Below are positions 40,726-50,800 of a DNA stretch of 64,000 nucleotides, in pieces. Where the stretch lies: positions 62,001 through 126,000 of the forward strand of contig CAJNDS010000413.1 in assembly GCA_905221605.1 (NCBI GenBank), in the 5' to 3' direction. The notes under the pieces are model-generated. The model searched no databases and was not told the origin of the DNA. It saw only the letters and a list, made by a program, of their open reading frames with translations. Position 1 is the stretch's first letter; each line of letters opens with the position of its first letter. A program made the position numbers and the translations under genes. This DNA comes from Symbiodinium natans. Its lineage: Eukaryota > Sar > Dinophyceae > Suessiales > Symbiodiniaceae.

Positions 40726-40971
40726 TCATGAGGCCCTCCGCTTTCGTTTTGTGAGCTGCGGTGAAGGGGTTCGGCGGAAGTCTACGGGACGTTGAAGGTT
40801 GCTGACACCCCTCATTGCTCTGGTGCGTGTGTGAGAGCCCACATGACCAGCTTGTGTTTTAACTTTGCCAAGGTGCTCGGCCTTTTTGATCTGATCCTCG
40901 ACGAGCTCCACATTGTCGTCTTGCCTAAGTGTGTCCAGGGGTCTGGTATGGGCTGGTTTATAGAAGCACAT
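40726..40971 (-). CDS. Weak hypothetical open frame
   Basis: 81 codons, including LDTLRQDDNVELVEDQIKKA then EHLGKVKTQAGHVGSHTRTR. It has a polar, helix-like composition with no known family. It could be an exon or a chance frame. Confidence 0.25.
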   Translation of the reverse strand: MCFYKPAHTRPLDTLRQDDNVELVEDQIKKAEHLGKVKTQAGHVGSHTRTRAMRGVSNLQRPVDFRRTPSPQLTKRKRRAS

Positions 40972-41199
40972 TGTTCAAGAGCCTCTCCGCCCCTTGTTCA
41001 TTGTTCATTGTTCAGCCCACTTACTCCTCCCTGCCCTGCCCTGCCCTGCCTGTCACATTCCCTCTCAAACCAACACGAGGAGCCGCCCAGAATCCCCGGC
41101 CCCGAACTCTCTCAGAAACCCTCCAAAACCCTAAGCCCTCCAAGCCCTTCGCCCTCAAAAGCCCCAAAACAACCCTCCCAACCCCTATACAGAAACCCT

Positions 41200-41295
41200 G
41201 TGGGATGCTCCCCCTGAAACTAATCCTTAATGGGGATTCTCATCGGGGGCACGAGGGTCGCTATTAGGGAGTGTTAGTATAGGGGGAACATGCCA
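41200..41295. mobile_element. Introner-like TIR element, family G, copy 1
   Basis: Left end TGGGATGCTCCCCCTGAAAC, right end TATAGGGGGAACATGCCA. It matches copies at 52.0 and 59.96 kb at both ends and in the internal TTAGTA motif. Confidence 0.72.
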
Positions 41296-41387
41296 AAAGG
41301 AACCCTCCTCAAGCCCAAGGGGGTGCAGGCATGTAGCCGGCCCGGGAGTTCACAGAAGCAAGAATTGCTCCTTGCACAGCTCAGGGT

Positions 41388-41481
41388 TGGTTTAGGGTTT
41401 AGGGTTTTGGCACGCGCTCTCTGCCAGCAGTGCTCAGCTTTAGGGTTTAGGGTTAAACGGTTTAGGGTTTAGGGTTTAGGG
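41388..41481. repeat. Two TTTAGGG clusters around GGCACGCGCTCTC
   Basis: 41388-41409 and 41439-41481, separated by TTTTGGCACGCGCTCTCTGC. The same telomeric-plus-GGCACGCGCTCTC junction recurs at 53.18 kb. Confidence 0.9.
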
Positions 41482-41693
41482 AGGAGGGCTCAGGGGCCTG
41501 CAGTGGCTTTGGGCTTTACTGTCGGGGTTTTGGGGGGTTTGGGGCCACAAGATTCTGGCAACTTTTTCTTGGGGCTGGTGCGAGTATTGGGCATCGGTGA
41601 GGGTTTGGGTGTGACTTCTCATGCCTCTTTGGGGGTCCAAACGTCGAGGGATCCTTGAATCCCTACACCCTCAGACCGTTTGCTGAAGGACCC

Positions 41694-41729
41694 CCCGCCC
41701 CCCCCCCCCCCACCCCCCAAAAAAAAAAA
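41694..41729. repeat. Poly-C/poly-A compound tract
   Basis: C-runs broken by single G or A, then A10. Responsible for spurious Gly-rich frames on the minus strand. Confidence 0.85.
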
Positions 41730-41924
41730 TAGAGAAAGACAACGGTCCACAAATTGCCCTTAAAAAAAGGAGCACTGTTTTTTTTTTTGGTGGGGGGTTC
41801 TGAAGGCGAAGAGAAGTAGGCAGGCATAGCCAGGGCTCCCAAACTGCAAGCCAAGGCATGGGTGCATATTGCATCCGGTGGCTGACAGTACCCGGGTTCG
41901 AGCCGATACTTTGCGCGAGCGCGC

Positions 41925-41974
41925 GGTTTAGGGTTTAGGGTTTGGGGTTTAGGGTTTAGGGTTTAGGGTTCAGG
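41925..41974. repeat. TTTAGGG array
   Basis: Seven units, one TTTGGGG variant. Confidence 0.95.
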
Positions 41975-42366
41975 GCTCTAGGTGGGTTCGGGGGCTTCGG
42001 GCTTTGTTTTGTGAATTTCGGGTTGTGGGGACAAGTCAGGAGTGAGGGGTTCAGGGCTTCTTTTGCCGCCCGTCTGGCAGCTGAGGGTGTACATGTCTTT
42101 TCATGCCCGTCTCTGCAAACTTAGACGCAATGGCATCTTCACGACACTGAGGCAGACTTTCTGTAAACCAGGCACTCCCGAAGAAGGCGCATGCCAAAGG
42201 ACAGGGCCACGCATCCTGAAAAAATGAGCCTTAAGCACTCGACACTAAGTAATACTAGCCCCCACCCCTCCGCCCCCACAACATCCCTCACCCCTCAATC
42301 TTCTCTTGCTGGGCACGAGGGGTGCGAAGACCCCCCGCGCAGAGGTGCGCGTCTTCGGGCTCCATC

Positions 42367-42450
42367 CTCCCTCTCCCTCCCTCTCCCTCCCTCTCCCTCC
42401 CTCTCCCTCCCTGTCCCTCCCTCTCTCTCCCTCCCTCTCCCTCCCTCTCT
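42367..42450. repeat. (CTCCCTCC)n pyrimidine tract
   Basis: About ten CTCCCTCC units on the + strand; a further (CT)n run is at 42650-42715. Frames here encode only Ser/Leu/Pro repeats. Confidence 0.93.
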
Positions 42451-42651
42451 CACAAACTCAACCCTTCGGCTTAACCCTCAGGCCCCAATCCCAGCTGACA
42501 CTAGCCAATCCAGGCTCCAGGCGGGCAGGTGCTTCTTTTGGGATTCTGACCACCACTGGAGCTTGGCTGTGAGCTGGACCCACGCAGGTCGCTCACCTGA
42601 GTTCGGGTGTCTTTCTCCCCTTCATTCAAAGAGCCCGGGGAGTCCAGTTTG

Positions 42652-42683
<32 letters not shown>

Positions 42684-42809
42684 TCTCTCTATCTCTCTCA
42701 CTGTCTCTCTCTCGATCCCCCTCCGACCCAACATCGCAAGCCGCGGGAAAATGCCTCCTTTGGGCTTGTGACTTTATTTGTGAAAGTTCCCGAACTCTTT
42801 TGAAGCTGG

Positions 42810-42882
42810 TACCCTAAACCCTAAACCCTAAACCCTAAACCCTAAACCCTAAACCCTAAACCCTAAACCCCCCTAAACCCTC
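42810..42882. repeat. CCCTAAA array
   Basis: Ten units, the longest perfect CCCTAAA-orientation array in the window. Confidence 0.97.
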
Positions 42883-44009
42883 TTCTCCTAAACCTGATCT
42901 GAGAGCCCACACCGCTCGCAGAGGCTGTCCCAGAAGCCACGCCTCTGCACGTATCAATTGCTCTGAAATCTAGATTTAGGGCAATGGGTTAGGTTTAGGC
43001 TTTAGGGGTTTAGGGTTTCAAAGGGCTTTAAAGTAGCTTGGGGTATATGCAGGGTCCCCTCTCTCTGGGACATGCCCGTATTCCAAAGACTCGACCTAGT
43101 TCTTCAACAGGGTAGCAAAGGGTCTGCTCCCGGACTTGGACTGCTGTGTGCGCGGGAACAGGCAAGAAGCTCAAGGAAAGCTATGACTTAGCAAAGGGCT
43201 AAGCTTCGAACTTGGTCTACTACAACGGACTGGCTCTCTGGCTTTGGACTTGGCACCCATACGAGATCGGCGCAGTCAGCCAGATCACTCACGCTATGTG
43301 GCCATTCCAAGCACTGGCAGGTTCGTAATTACAGCCCGCAAATGCCTTTCCTTTCAACTTGCATGCTCTGTTGTTGAAACTACGAGTACCGACCTTCCGT
43401 GGGTTTGGCTTGGGTTGAGGCTCCCCCCTCCGCCCGGCGCCTGACTTCTCTTTGCTGGTTTTGCCTTGGCCGCTTCTTTGATCTTGCATCCGCAGACTAC
43501 ATTCGCAATGGCCCACGAAGTCAGCATGCTCGGAAGTAAGCACTTCCAAGCCAAGGCCGGATCTACACTTTTTCCCAAACAAGAGAATGCATGATAATCC
43601 CCATTCCGCATACCCTACATACAAGGCTCCGGAACTTGGAATTGCCCCCCCCCCCCCCAAGGGACCCGTAATTTACGTTCCCACATGGGACATGCTGAAT
43701 CTTTGCTGCGTGCTGGAGACGTGGCATTTCGTCAGGGGATCCCAACGTGCCAGTTCTACAACACCATAAACCCTCAACCCTCAACTCCAAGTCAAGCTAA
43801 ATGCTGAGTACGAAGCTGCCACGTTATTCCGCCCACGTGCTCGGCATGACACGACCCCTTAAACCTTTTTGAACCGTCTTCAGCCCTGGAATGCGGGAAC
43901 CCTAAACCCAAAACCCAAAACCCGAAACCCGAAACCCGACATGAAAACCTGACAGACCTGGGGTGCTGGCTCCCACTGCTCTTGGTGCTCTTTTCCTCTG
44001 GCATGGCCT
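42883..44009. other. No supported gene
   Basis: Opposing frames at 43.29-43.66 kb have no family signature. CCCGAAA and CCCAAAA variants of the heptamer occur at 43901-43938, and a C15 tract at 43646-43660. Confidence 0.4.
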
Positions 44010-44112
44010 GAGGGTTAGGGTTTAGGGCTTAGAAGCTAGGGTTTAGGGTTTCGGGTTTAGGGTGTAGGGTTTTGGGTTTAAAGTTCAAAGTTTAGGGTTT
44101 AGGGTGTAGGGT
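44010..44112. repeat. Degenerate TTTAGGG cluster
   Basis: Units diverged to TCGGGTT, TGTAGGG and TTTTGGG over about 100 bp. Confidence 0.88.
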
Positions 44113-44941
44113 GAGAGCAGAAGCCGTGCCCTGAACGTAACGGCGAGATCTGCCCTAAGCTGCCCTGCTTGGACTTGGAGATTGATTCCTGGGTAGTTCT
44201 TGGGGGGGGTTTTTGAGTAGGGCCACCTAGCAGAAATCCAGCCAAGCCTACCGCACCCATGCCTCTCAGCTCCCAGAGCATCCTCAGACCACCCCTAAGA
44301 TGCCTTCGGCCACCCTGAACTAAGCTTAACAGGGAACGAGAGGCCTCTTGCTTCCCCTACGCCACCCTATCAGGAATTTCTATTGGAGGGAAGCTCCCCC
44401 TCAACAGGGACCTAGAGGCCTCTTACTGCCCCCCCCACACCACCCTTTCAGGAATTCTGGTTGAGGGGGGTTTCTTCCAAAATTCCCCCCACAAAAACCC
44501 GTAAAGCGCCCTCAAAGGCGCCCCCGGACCTCGGAAGCTCACAGGGCGGAGTCGCTCAGAGCCATCCCCGGGAGGCTCTGCGAGTGGCTGTGTGGCTGCT
44601 TGGGGTTCCCCAGGATGTCTCTCTCTGTCTCTCTCTCTCTCTCTCTCTCACTTGCTTTTCCTGTCTGAGTCTTCGAGTTTCGGGGTTTCAAGTTGAGTCT
44701 TATAGGGCTTGTGCAAGGCTCTAAGGGTCTCGGACTCTTGGCATGCTATGGGGTTCAGGGGGTTCAGGGGGGGGGGGGTGGAGGCTCAAGCTGCTGGGGA
44801 ACTGTAGGTCTTTAAGGCTGGCTTCGCAAGGTGGGCTGTGCTGGATGCGGTGGCTCTGGCTTGGTTTGCATGTCCCATGTGCCCACCCGGGGGATGCTCG
44901 AACGAGGTGCACTCGGCAGAGAGACATACATGAAGCGGCAC
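44113..44941. other. No supported gene
   Basis: A (CT)n run at 44622-44650 and a G11 tract at 44767-44778. Two imperfect copies of a 70-bp unit with AGGAATT and GGGAACGAGAGGCCTCTT occur at 44330-44460. Confidence 0.4.
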
Positions 44942-45029
44942 GGGTTTAGGGTTTAGGGTTTGGGGTTTAGGGTTTGGGGTTTAGGGTCTAGGGTTAGGGT
45001 TTAGGGTTTAGGGTTTGGGGTTTAGGGCT
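44942..45029. repeat. TTTAGGG/TTTGGGG array
   Basis: About twelve units with regular alternation of TTTAGGG and TTTGGGG. Confidence 0.95.
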
Positions 45030-45870
45030 TATGTTCGTGACAGCCGGGGCGTCGTGGATCTGGGGGGTCTTTTTCTCCCCTTACAGCTGGCAGCTTCCAG
45101 CGGAGATTGAGGGGCGCCCACCACACCGTGCCTCAGCCTGACCATCGGAGCTGTGACGTCTTTCCTACTTTTGCTTCAGAACCCCCAACCTATATTCTTC
45201 CTTATAAGGGCAATGTAGGGACCATTTTATTCTTCATTTTTTTTGGCGGGGGCTCTTAAGCAAATAGTAGTTTCCCATCACCAGGACTCTAATTATAAGG
45301 ACCCCGAATACAGCACAGATGCGCCATGAACATGTCGCTGCCCAGAGACATGTGTTCTGGGGGTTCCTCACTGTCTCGACTGCAGCAGAAGCTATGTCCG
45401 AGGCGCCTGGACCCTGGTTTAGGACAACCACCCCTTGCAGAGATCCCCTGCCTCATGATCCCAGGCCCAGGCTGCTGATCCAGCGGATGGCACCGTCGCC
45501 CTGCACTGTGGCAAACTCGTTTCGGCATATTCTTTGGAGTATGTTCTAGCATCTGGCTTCACATTTCAACTTACAGCACCTGTACGAAGCCTGCACTGTA
45601 TGGGATCGATTGCTTCATTGCACCCCTTGCCGGACCTGCATCACTGTCTCGCCTGACTCCTCGCGTTGGGACAAGCAGCTTTCAGTCCGCACGCTGCTCT
45701 GCATAGAACTTCTGCACATGAGCAGCAACATTCCGATAAATGCCCCAACCATTCCTGCAACCAACAGCCTAGGAAGAAGCACAAAAGCTCACTTCAAAGG
45801 GTGGACAAGCCTCGCAGACTTTCAAGCCACATGCTTCTGCATGGATCGACTGGACCCCTGCGCCTTTGCC

Positions 45871-46930
45871 CTACGACCCGCAAACCGCTTTTGTTGGCAA
45901 GAGGTTGCGGCATGCGCTTTTTCTCGCTCGTTCTCGATTGCTCACTTTCTGGAGGGCCTGCGATCTGCCGCTCTCACATTCTTTCACATCTGGACTCTTC
46001 ATCCCAAGGCCAATCCATCCAAGTATACTGCTCTTCGCCTCTCCTTGATCCTCTTCGGTTGTAAAACTTGGCTTACCCTTGCGCGTAGCAGGGCCGTCAG
46101 GCACATTTTCGACGACGCTTCGTCGCACACCCATTTCCAAAGAACTATAAAACTCAGAAGGCAGAACCCTCATGATCCCATGGGTCTGATAATTTGGCTA
46201 ATTTCATGACGACTTTCACAACGAGCAGGGCCTGTAAGGCTCTCCTCCAGCACTTTCAAGGGTGCGAGCGTCATCCAATGGGATTCTGATCGTGGAGGCC
46301 CGGAGACAGCTGCACTTCTGCCGCCCTGCTCGGTCCTTCTTGACGAGCTCTTCGCGAGTCGCCGCATCTGGGCCTGCACATGAACTGTGCGGCCCTAGTA
46401 TAGACCCCCAAATAGTAGGATCCCCTTATAGTCAGGACCATCAGCCAGCGACATTGATGTGGAACGCCACGGCCCAGCCGGCCTGTTGCACTCTCTTTCA
46501 CGAGCACAAAGAGAGATCCATCACCTCCCCTGGTAATGCGGAGGAAGTCGTCCAAGTAAGTTATGTCCTGAGATGCCACTGCGGTCATCGCGTTCCGAAG
46601 TGAAACTGCGGGTGGATGCGGGTGGGGTGGCTTGGGTTGGGTTAGGTTGGCTTGGCTTGGGTTGGGTTGGGCAGGCGACGGAGGCTCTCAGCGAGACACG
46701 AAAGCTGCACTGAGGGCCTTGAGGGCCTTTTGCTCTCAAGCGCACTGAATCTGACAGCTTCGCGTCTTGAGCAATGTCCAATTGGCCATGTAGCGATATG
46801 GCAATCGAAAAGTCATAGTTCTTGTGTCCCAACAAATTAGACACCAGTCGCCACAAGACAAATTGCAGTGTAAAGCCTCCGGCTCCAAACGAGCTCGCTG
46901 GGACTACGAACCGGCAAGGCTGCCGCAAAA
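45871..46930 (-). CDS. Multi-exon unknown gene (candidate)
   Basis: Three minus stretches read as exons: about 46905-46700 (GAGGFTLQFVLWRLVSNLLG, then KNYDFSIAISLHGQLDIAQD); about 46600-46450 (NAMTAVASQDITYLDDFLRI, then GDGSLFVLVKESATGRLGRG); and 46173-45871 (SILGWIGLGMKSPDVKECES). Between the second and third, 46385-46445 carries family-B-like sequence (GGGGATCCTACTATTTGGGG), probably an intron. A run of GGGTTGGGTTAGG at 46620-46680 falls in another intron. No known family; exon borders are approximate. Confidence 0.4.
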
Positions 46931-47405
46931 CCAAACTACATTACGCAACTACAAGGTGATCTTCAAATGACCAGCTCTTCAGCGGCTGGCACGGTGATCT
47001 GGAAGACCTGCTCATCCTCGACCTGTCTTTATGCAGTGCGCCGTGCACTTGGGATCCCAAACACAGACCCCTAAACCCGTAACCCTAAACCCTAAACCGT
47101 GGCGCCCAAACATCTCCAAGCGGCAGCCCCTCGAGAGAAGATGAGAGTGTGTTTGCCCGGATACAGCTTCTGCTCACCATCCTGTTCGACTTGCACGGCC
47201 ACACTGACACTACAAACGTTAATAATAACGTCTGAACATTGACAAAATCAGGTTGTTGACATGTTCAGGTTAGGTATTATGTAAAATTGGTAGCAACCTG
47301 CAATATGTAGGAAGACATGTCGGGCACTCTGAAGGGGATGCGAAAAAGGCAATGGCAAGCACGGGAGAGCAAACCAAGGCAAAAACATGGCGCGCTTGGC
47401 CTTGT

Positions 47406-47451
47406 CCCCCTAAACCCTAAACCCTAAACCCTAATCCCTAATCCCTAATCC
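47406..47451. repeat. CCCTAAA/CCCTAAT array
   Basis: Six units, the last three changed to CCCTAAT. A shorter cluster lies at 47071-47096. Confidence 0.92.
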
Positions 47452-47499
47452 CACACTGTCAACCTTTCGGCCTCCAGGCCCGACAAGGAGTTGCGGTCT

Positions 47500-47646
47500 A
47501 CTTGGAGGTTCATCGAGAATTATAGGTAGGGTTTCGGGTTTCAGGGGGTACCTGGAAGTAAGGTTCTAAGTACCCGAGATAAAATTGTAAGCAAGAAGGT
47601 TCCCTTAACCCGAGCCCTACTTGTAGGTACCCGTGAGGCTCCAAGT
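47500..47646 (-). mobile_element. Introner-like TIR element, family A, copy 7
   Basis: ACTTGGAGGTTCATCGAGAA to GGTACCCGTGAGGCTCCAAGT, 147 bp. On the minus strand the upstream sequence reads TVAIAISSAFEVLERHHKVL and then runs into the element, so an exon probably precedes it. The downstream exon is not certain. Confidence 0.75.
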
Positions 47647-47829
47647 AGAAGCCGAACTTTGACCCAGTACCTTGTGGTGCCTCTCGAGCACTTCGAAAGC
47701 GCTACTAATTGCAATGGCAACAGTCCGGAACCATCACTCGGAATCACTCGGACAATGCACAAAAGATTTGTTTCGCAAGGAAGAATGGGAGGGGAGCTCT
47801 TCCCAAACAGCCACCCTCACACCCAAAGC

Positions 47830-50800
47830 CAGGTTACAATCTGTGCAATTGGCACTGTCGCCCCAATTACGGGGAGAAGCCTGTTTTCTGCACTGGCCCT
47901 CCGTGCCTTGTTCACCACCTCCAGAATGGAGCTGTCGAAGTCGAAGGAGACGCTGTCCACTTTCCCAGCGTGCACGCGCACACGCTGGAAGCTTCTTAGG
48001 GCACGCTTGGGCACTGGATGGTCCACCTTGCCGATGTCAACGGCCGCATGGTAGACTTGAACAACCTCATCACCATCCAGGCTCCCAGTGTTGCTCACCT
48101 TGCCTTACTTGTCCAGTTTCCGCTGTTTTCTTGGGAAAAAGTAACCTCAACCCTGTGACATTATTTGTGATTTTCATACAGGGATTTCTACTACTACCCC
48201 AAATTCGGGCAACCTTCATACTGCCTTCTCCGCTGCTAAGGCTGCCAGGGCACAATGGAAGGCAAGGCTTGCCAGCTCCGCGCCTCGCGCCCGCTGGGCG
48301 CACTGCAGCTCGAAGGTGGTCAGGGACAGGCCATGCCCAAACCTTACTGTTGCTTGGTAGGGCATGAGGGAATGAGGTACTCGATAATCCCTTAAAGGGT
48401 AGATATAGGGGGATATAGGGTACCTCATTGAGGTACCCTATATAATCCCTTGAGGTATATATAGGGGGATGTAGGGTACCTCATTCCCTCTTTCCCTATA
48501 TTAACCAACAGTAAGAAGCGGGAAGAGCGCGGCGCCCTGGTAGTACTTGTACGTGCGCCCGGGCGCCCGGGACATGTCGTAGTTGGTCATGGGCTGCTCA
48601 AAGATGTACTTGTGTGGGTACATGGTAACAGGCAGCTTGCCCCAGCGGTTTTCCTTTCCAAAGAAAGTGGCCCCAAGGGCTTGGGCACCCTTGTGGCTGG
48701 GGAAGAAGGCCTGCACAATGGCGTAAGGAGCAGCTGCCCGAGTGGTTAGGGAGTCAATGGCCATGGGACCACCAGAAATCAGGACAAGAATGGTCGGCTT
48801 GTTGAGGGCCAGCACCTTCTGCGCGAAGCTCTCTTGCAAACCTGGGAGCGCCGTGTCCGTCCGGTCCTTTCCCTCCGTCTCGATCGTCCTGTCATCACCC
48901 AGGGCCAGAACCACCACGTCGGCCTTTCGAGCCGCGTCAAGGGCGGCTGGGATTCCTTCATCCTTGGTGCTGTTGATGTCGACGCCCTTGCTGGAAACTG
49001 TCTGACCCTCCGGGTTGGCCATGCTCAGGCCCTCAGTGATCGACGGCACACATGCATCCGTGCCGTCGTAGCAGTGGTGCCCGGCGGCATAGTCCGAGAA
49101 AAGCTGGCTCCGGCTCATGGAATGAGGGCCCAGAACTGCCACTGATGCCCTTGGGCGAATGGGAAGAGCGCCATCATTTTTCAGTAAGACGAAGCTCTGG
49201 AGGGCGGCTTCGTATGAGATCCGCTGATGTAGCGAGCTGTTCAAATCCTGCACTCCGTACCTTGGATGCGCCGAGGGCAAGCCGAGGGCAAGGCCATGTC
49301 ACACGAGTCTTGCTGCCTCATTCAGCAGATAAGTATTACATCATATCATATCATATCCGACAACATCATCTCTAACATAATATGATCTCATATAATGTCA
49401 TACAATATCGGCTAATATCACAATAAGGCAGGCGGCTGATGAAACTCTGTGCTGTTTGGCGGATCGAAGCGCCCCACTTCAAACTGAACTTGGAAAGAGC
49501 GCCGCACGGCCTGGCGGCTGAAGTGTGCAGTTTTGGGCCTGGCCTACTTGGAGGTTTAGGGTTTAGGGCTTAGGGTTTAGAGTTTAGGGTTTGGGATTTC
49601 TACTTGGAGGTTCATTAGATTGCTTAGAAGTAGGGTTGTAAGTAGGGTACGAATGGTGATAACCTTACGCATCAAAGATTTATGGTGGATCGGTTTCTAG
49701 GGCTCAGTATATCGGCCCCAATAAGTTTGGCGGCTCGCTGCTATGGAAAGCATGCGGGTGCCTCTTGCAGGTTGGGTGTGCTTCGTGGCAGTTCCTTGAG
49801 CTTCCTTGTTCTTGACCCCGCCCCTAGACGTAAAGTGCGTGACCCCATCACCACTGTATCCACAAAGTGCTTGTGCCATCAGAAACTTTAGCGTTGGCCT
49901 TCGTGGCGGAAGGATAATGAACCCGAAGCCTTCAACCCCTGCACCCTAATCCCGGCTTGAGCCTCCGTCAGCCGTGCTTCAGTTGCGAGGCCCATGTCGA
50001 TGGCCTGGGAGAGGGAGGAGAAGAGGGTGTCGCCCATCCTCGGAAGAAAGGAGCCGCTTTTGGCAAAGGGGTATGCTTTGACAGTTGTTCGTTCTGTGGA
50101 GGCTGGGGTTCCGAGCATGATGGGCAGCGACACTGTTGACTAAGCATGAACTGCGACCGCAGCCACCACTACCGGGCAACACTTGGAGGCTTCTAAGCTG
50201 CACTATGCGCGTCGTGAATCGTCATGCTATATGGGTGTTCCCGAAATTAGGGGTACCTTATTGGGGTCCTACTCTAAACGGGATCCTACTACTCCCAGCC
50301 CAGCTTCTCAAGGTCAGTTCCATTCATCAGCGCCATCGCAGCTGCGTGGGCATCGTCCGGTGCGTTCACGGGCGGGCCCTTCCTTGGGGTTGATTAAAAA
50401 TCCCAACCTTTCTGGGGGGCGGGGGGGGGGGGGGGGGGGGGATGAATGCAAGAACTGTACACATTATTTTTGATGTGTGTATATAGGGGGGGGGAGGGTT
50501 CGGGATCTCCAATCGAAAAATATCCCAGGCTCAAGTTGTTCACGGCACCGCAGTCGGTGGTGACATGTGCATCCTTTGCTGCCCAGCGAAACTGCCTTAC
50601 ACTCTAAACCCTAAACCTTTTTTGAAGCATGGACTGAGGTTGGCGCCAGCACACTGAAAGATGGACACTGCTCTCCAAGACTCGTGCTCGGGGAGACATG
50701 TCCAAAATGAAAGCATCAGTACGAATGTGAATGCGAATGGTTTGCAGCATGAAAGAGGACATCTGAAACAACCCTGAACCCCTAAACCCTAAACCCTAAA

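Noticed and set aside
41880-41910. GGGTTCGAGCC resembling a tRNA T-arm
   Set aside because: No cloverleaf could be built on either strand.
42191-42817. 208-codon Ser/Leu/Pro frame
   Set aside because: Driven by CTCCCTCC and (CT)n repeats; no conserved segment.
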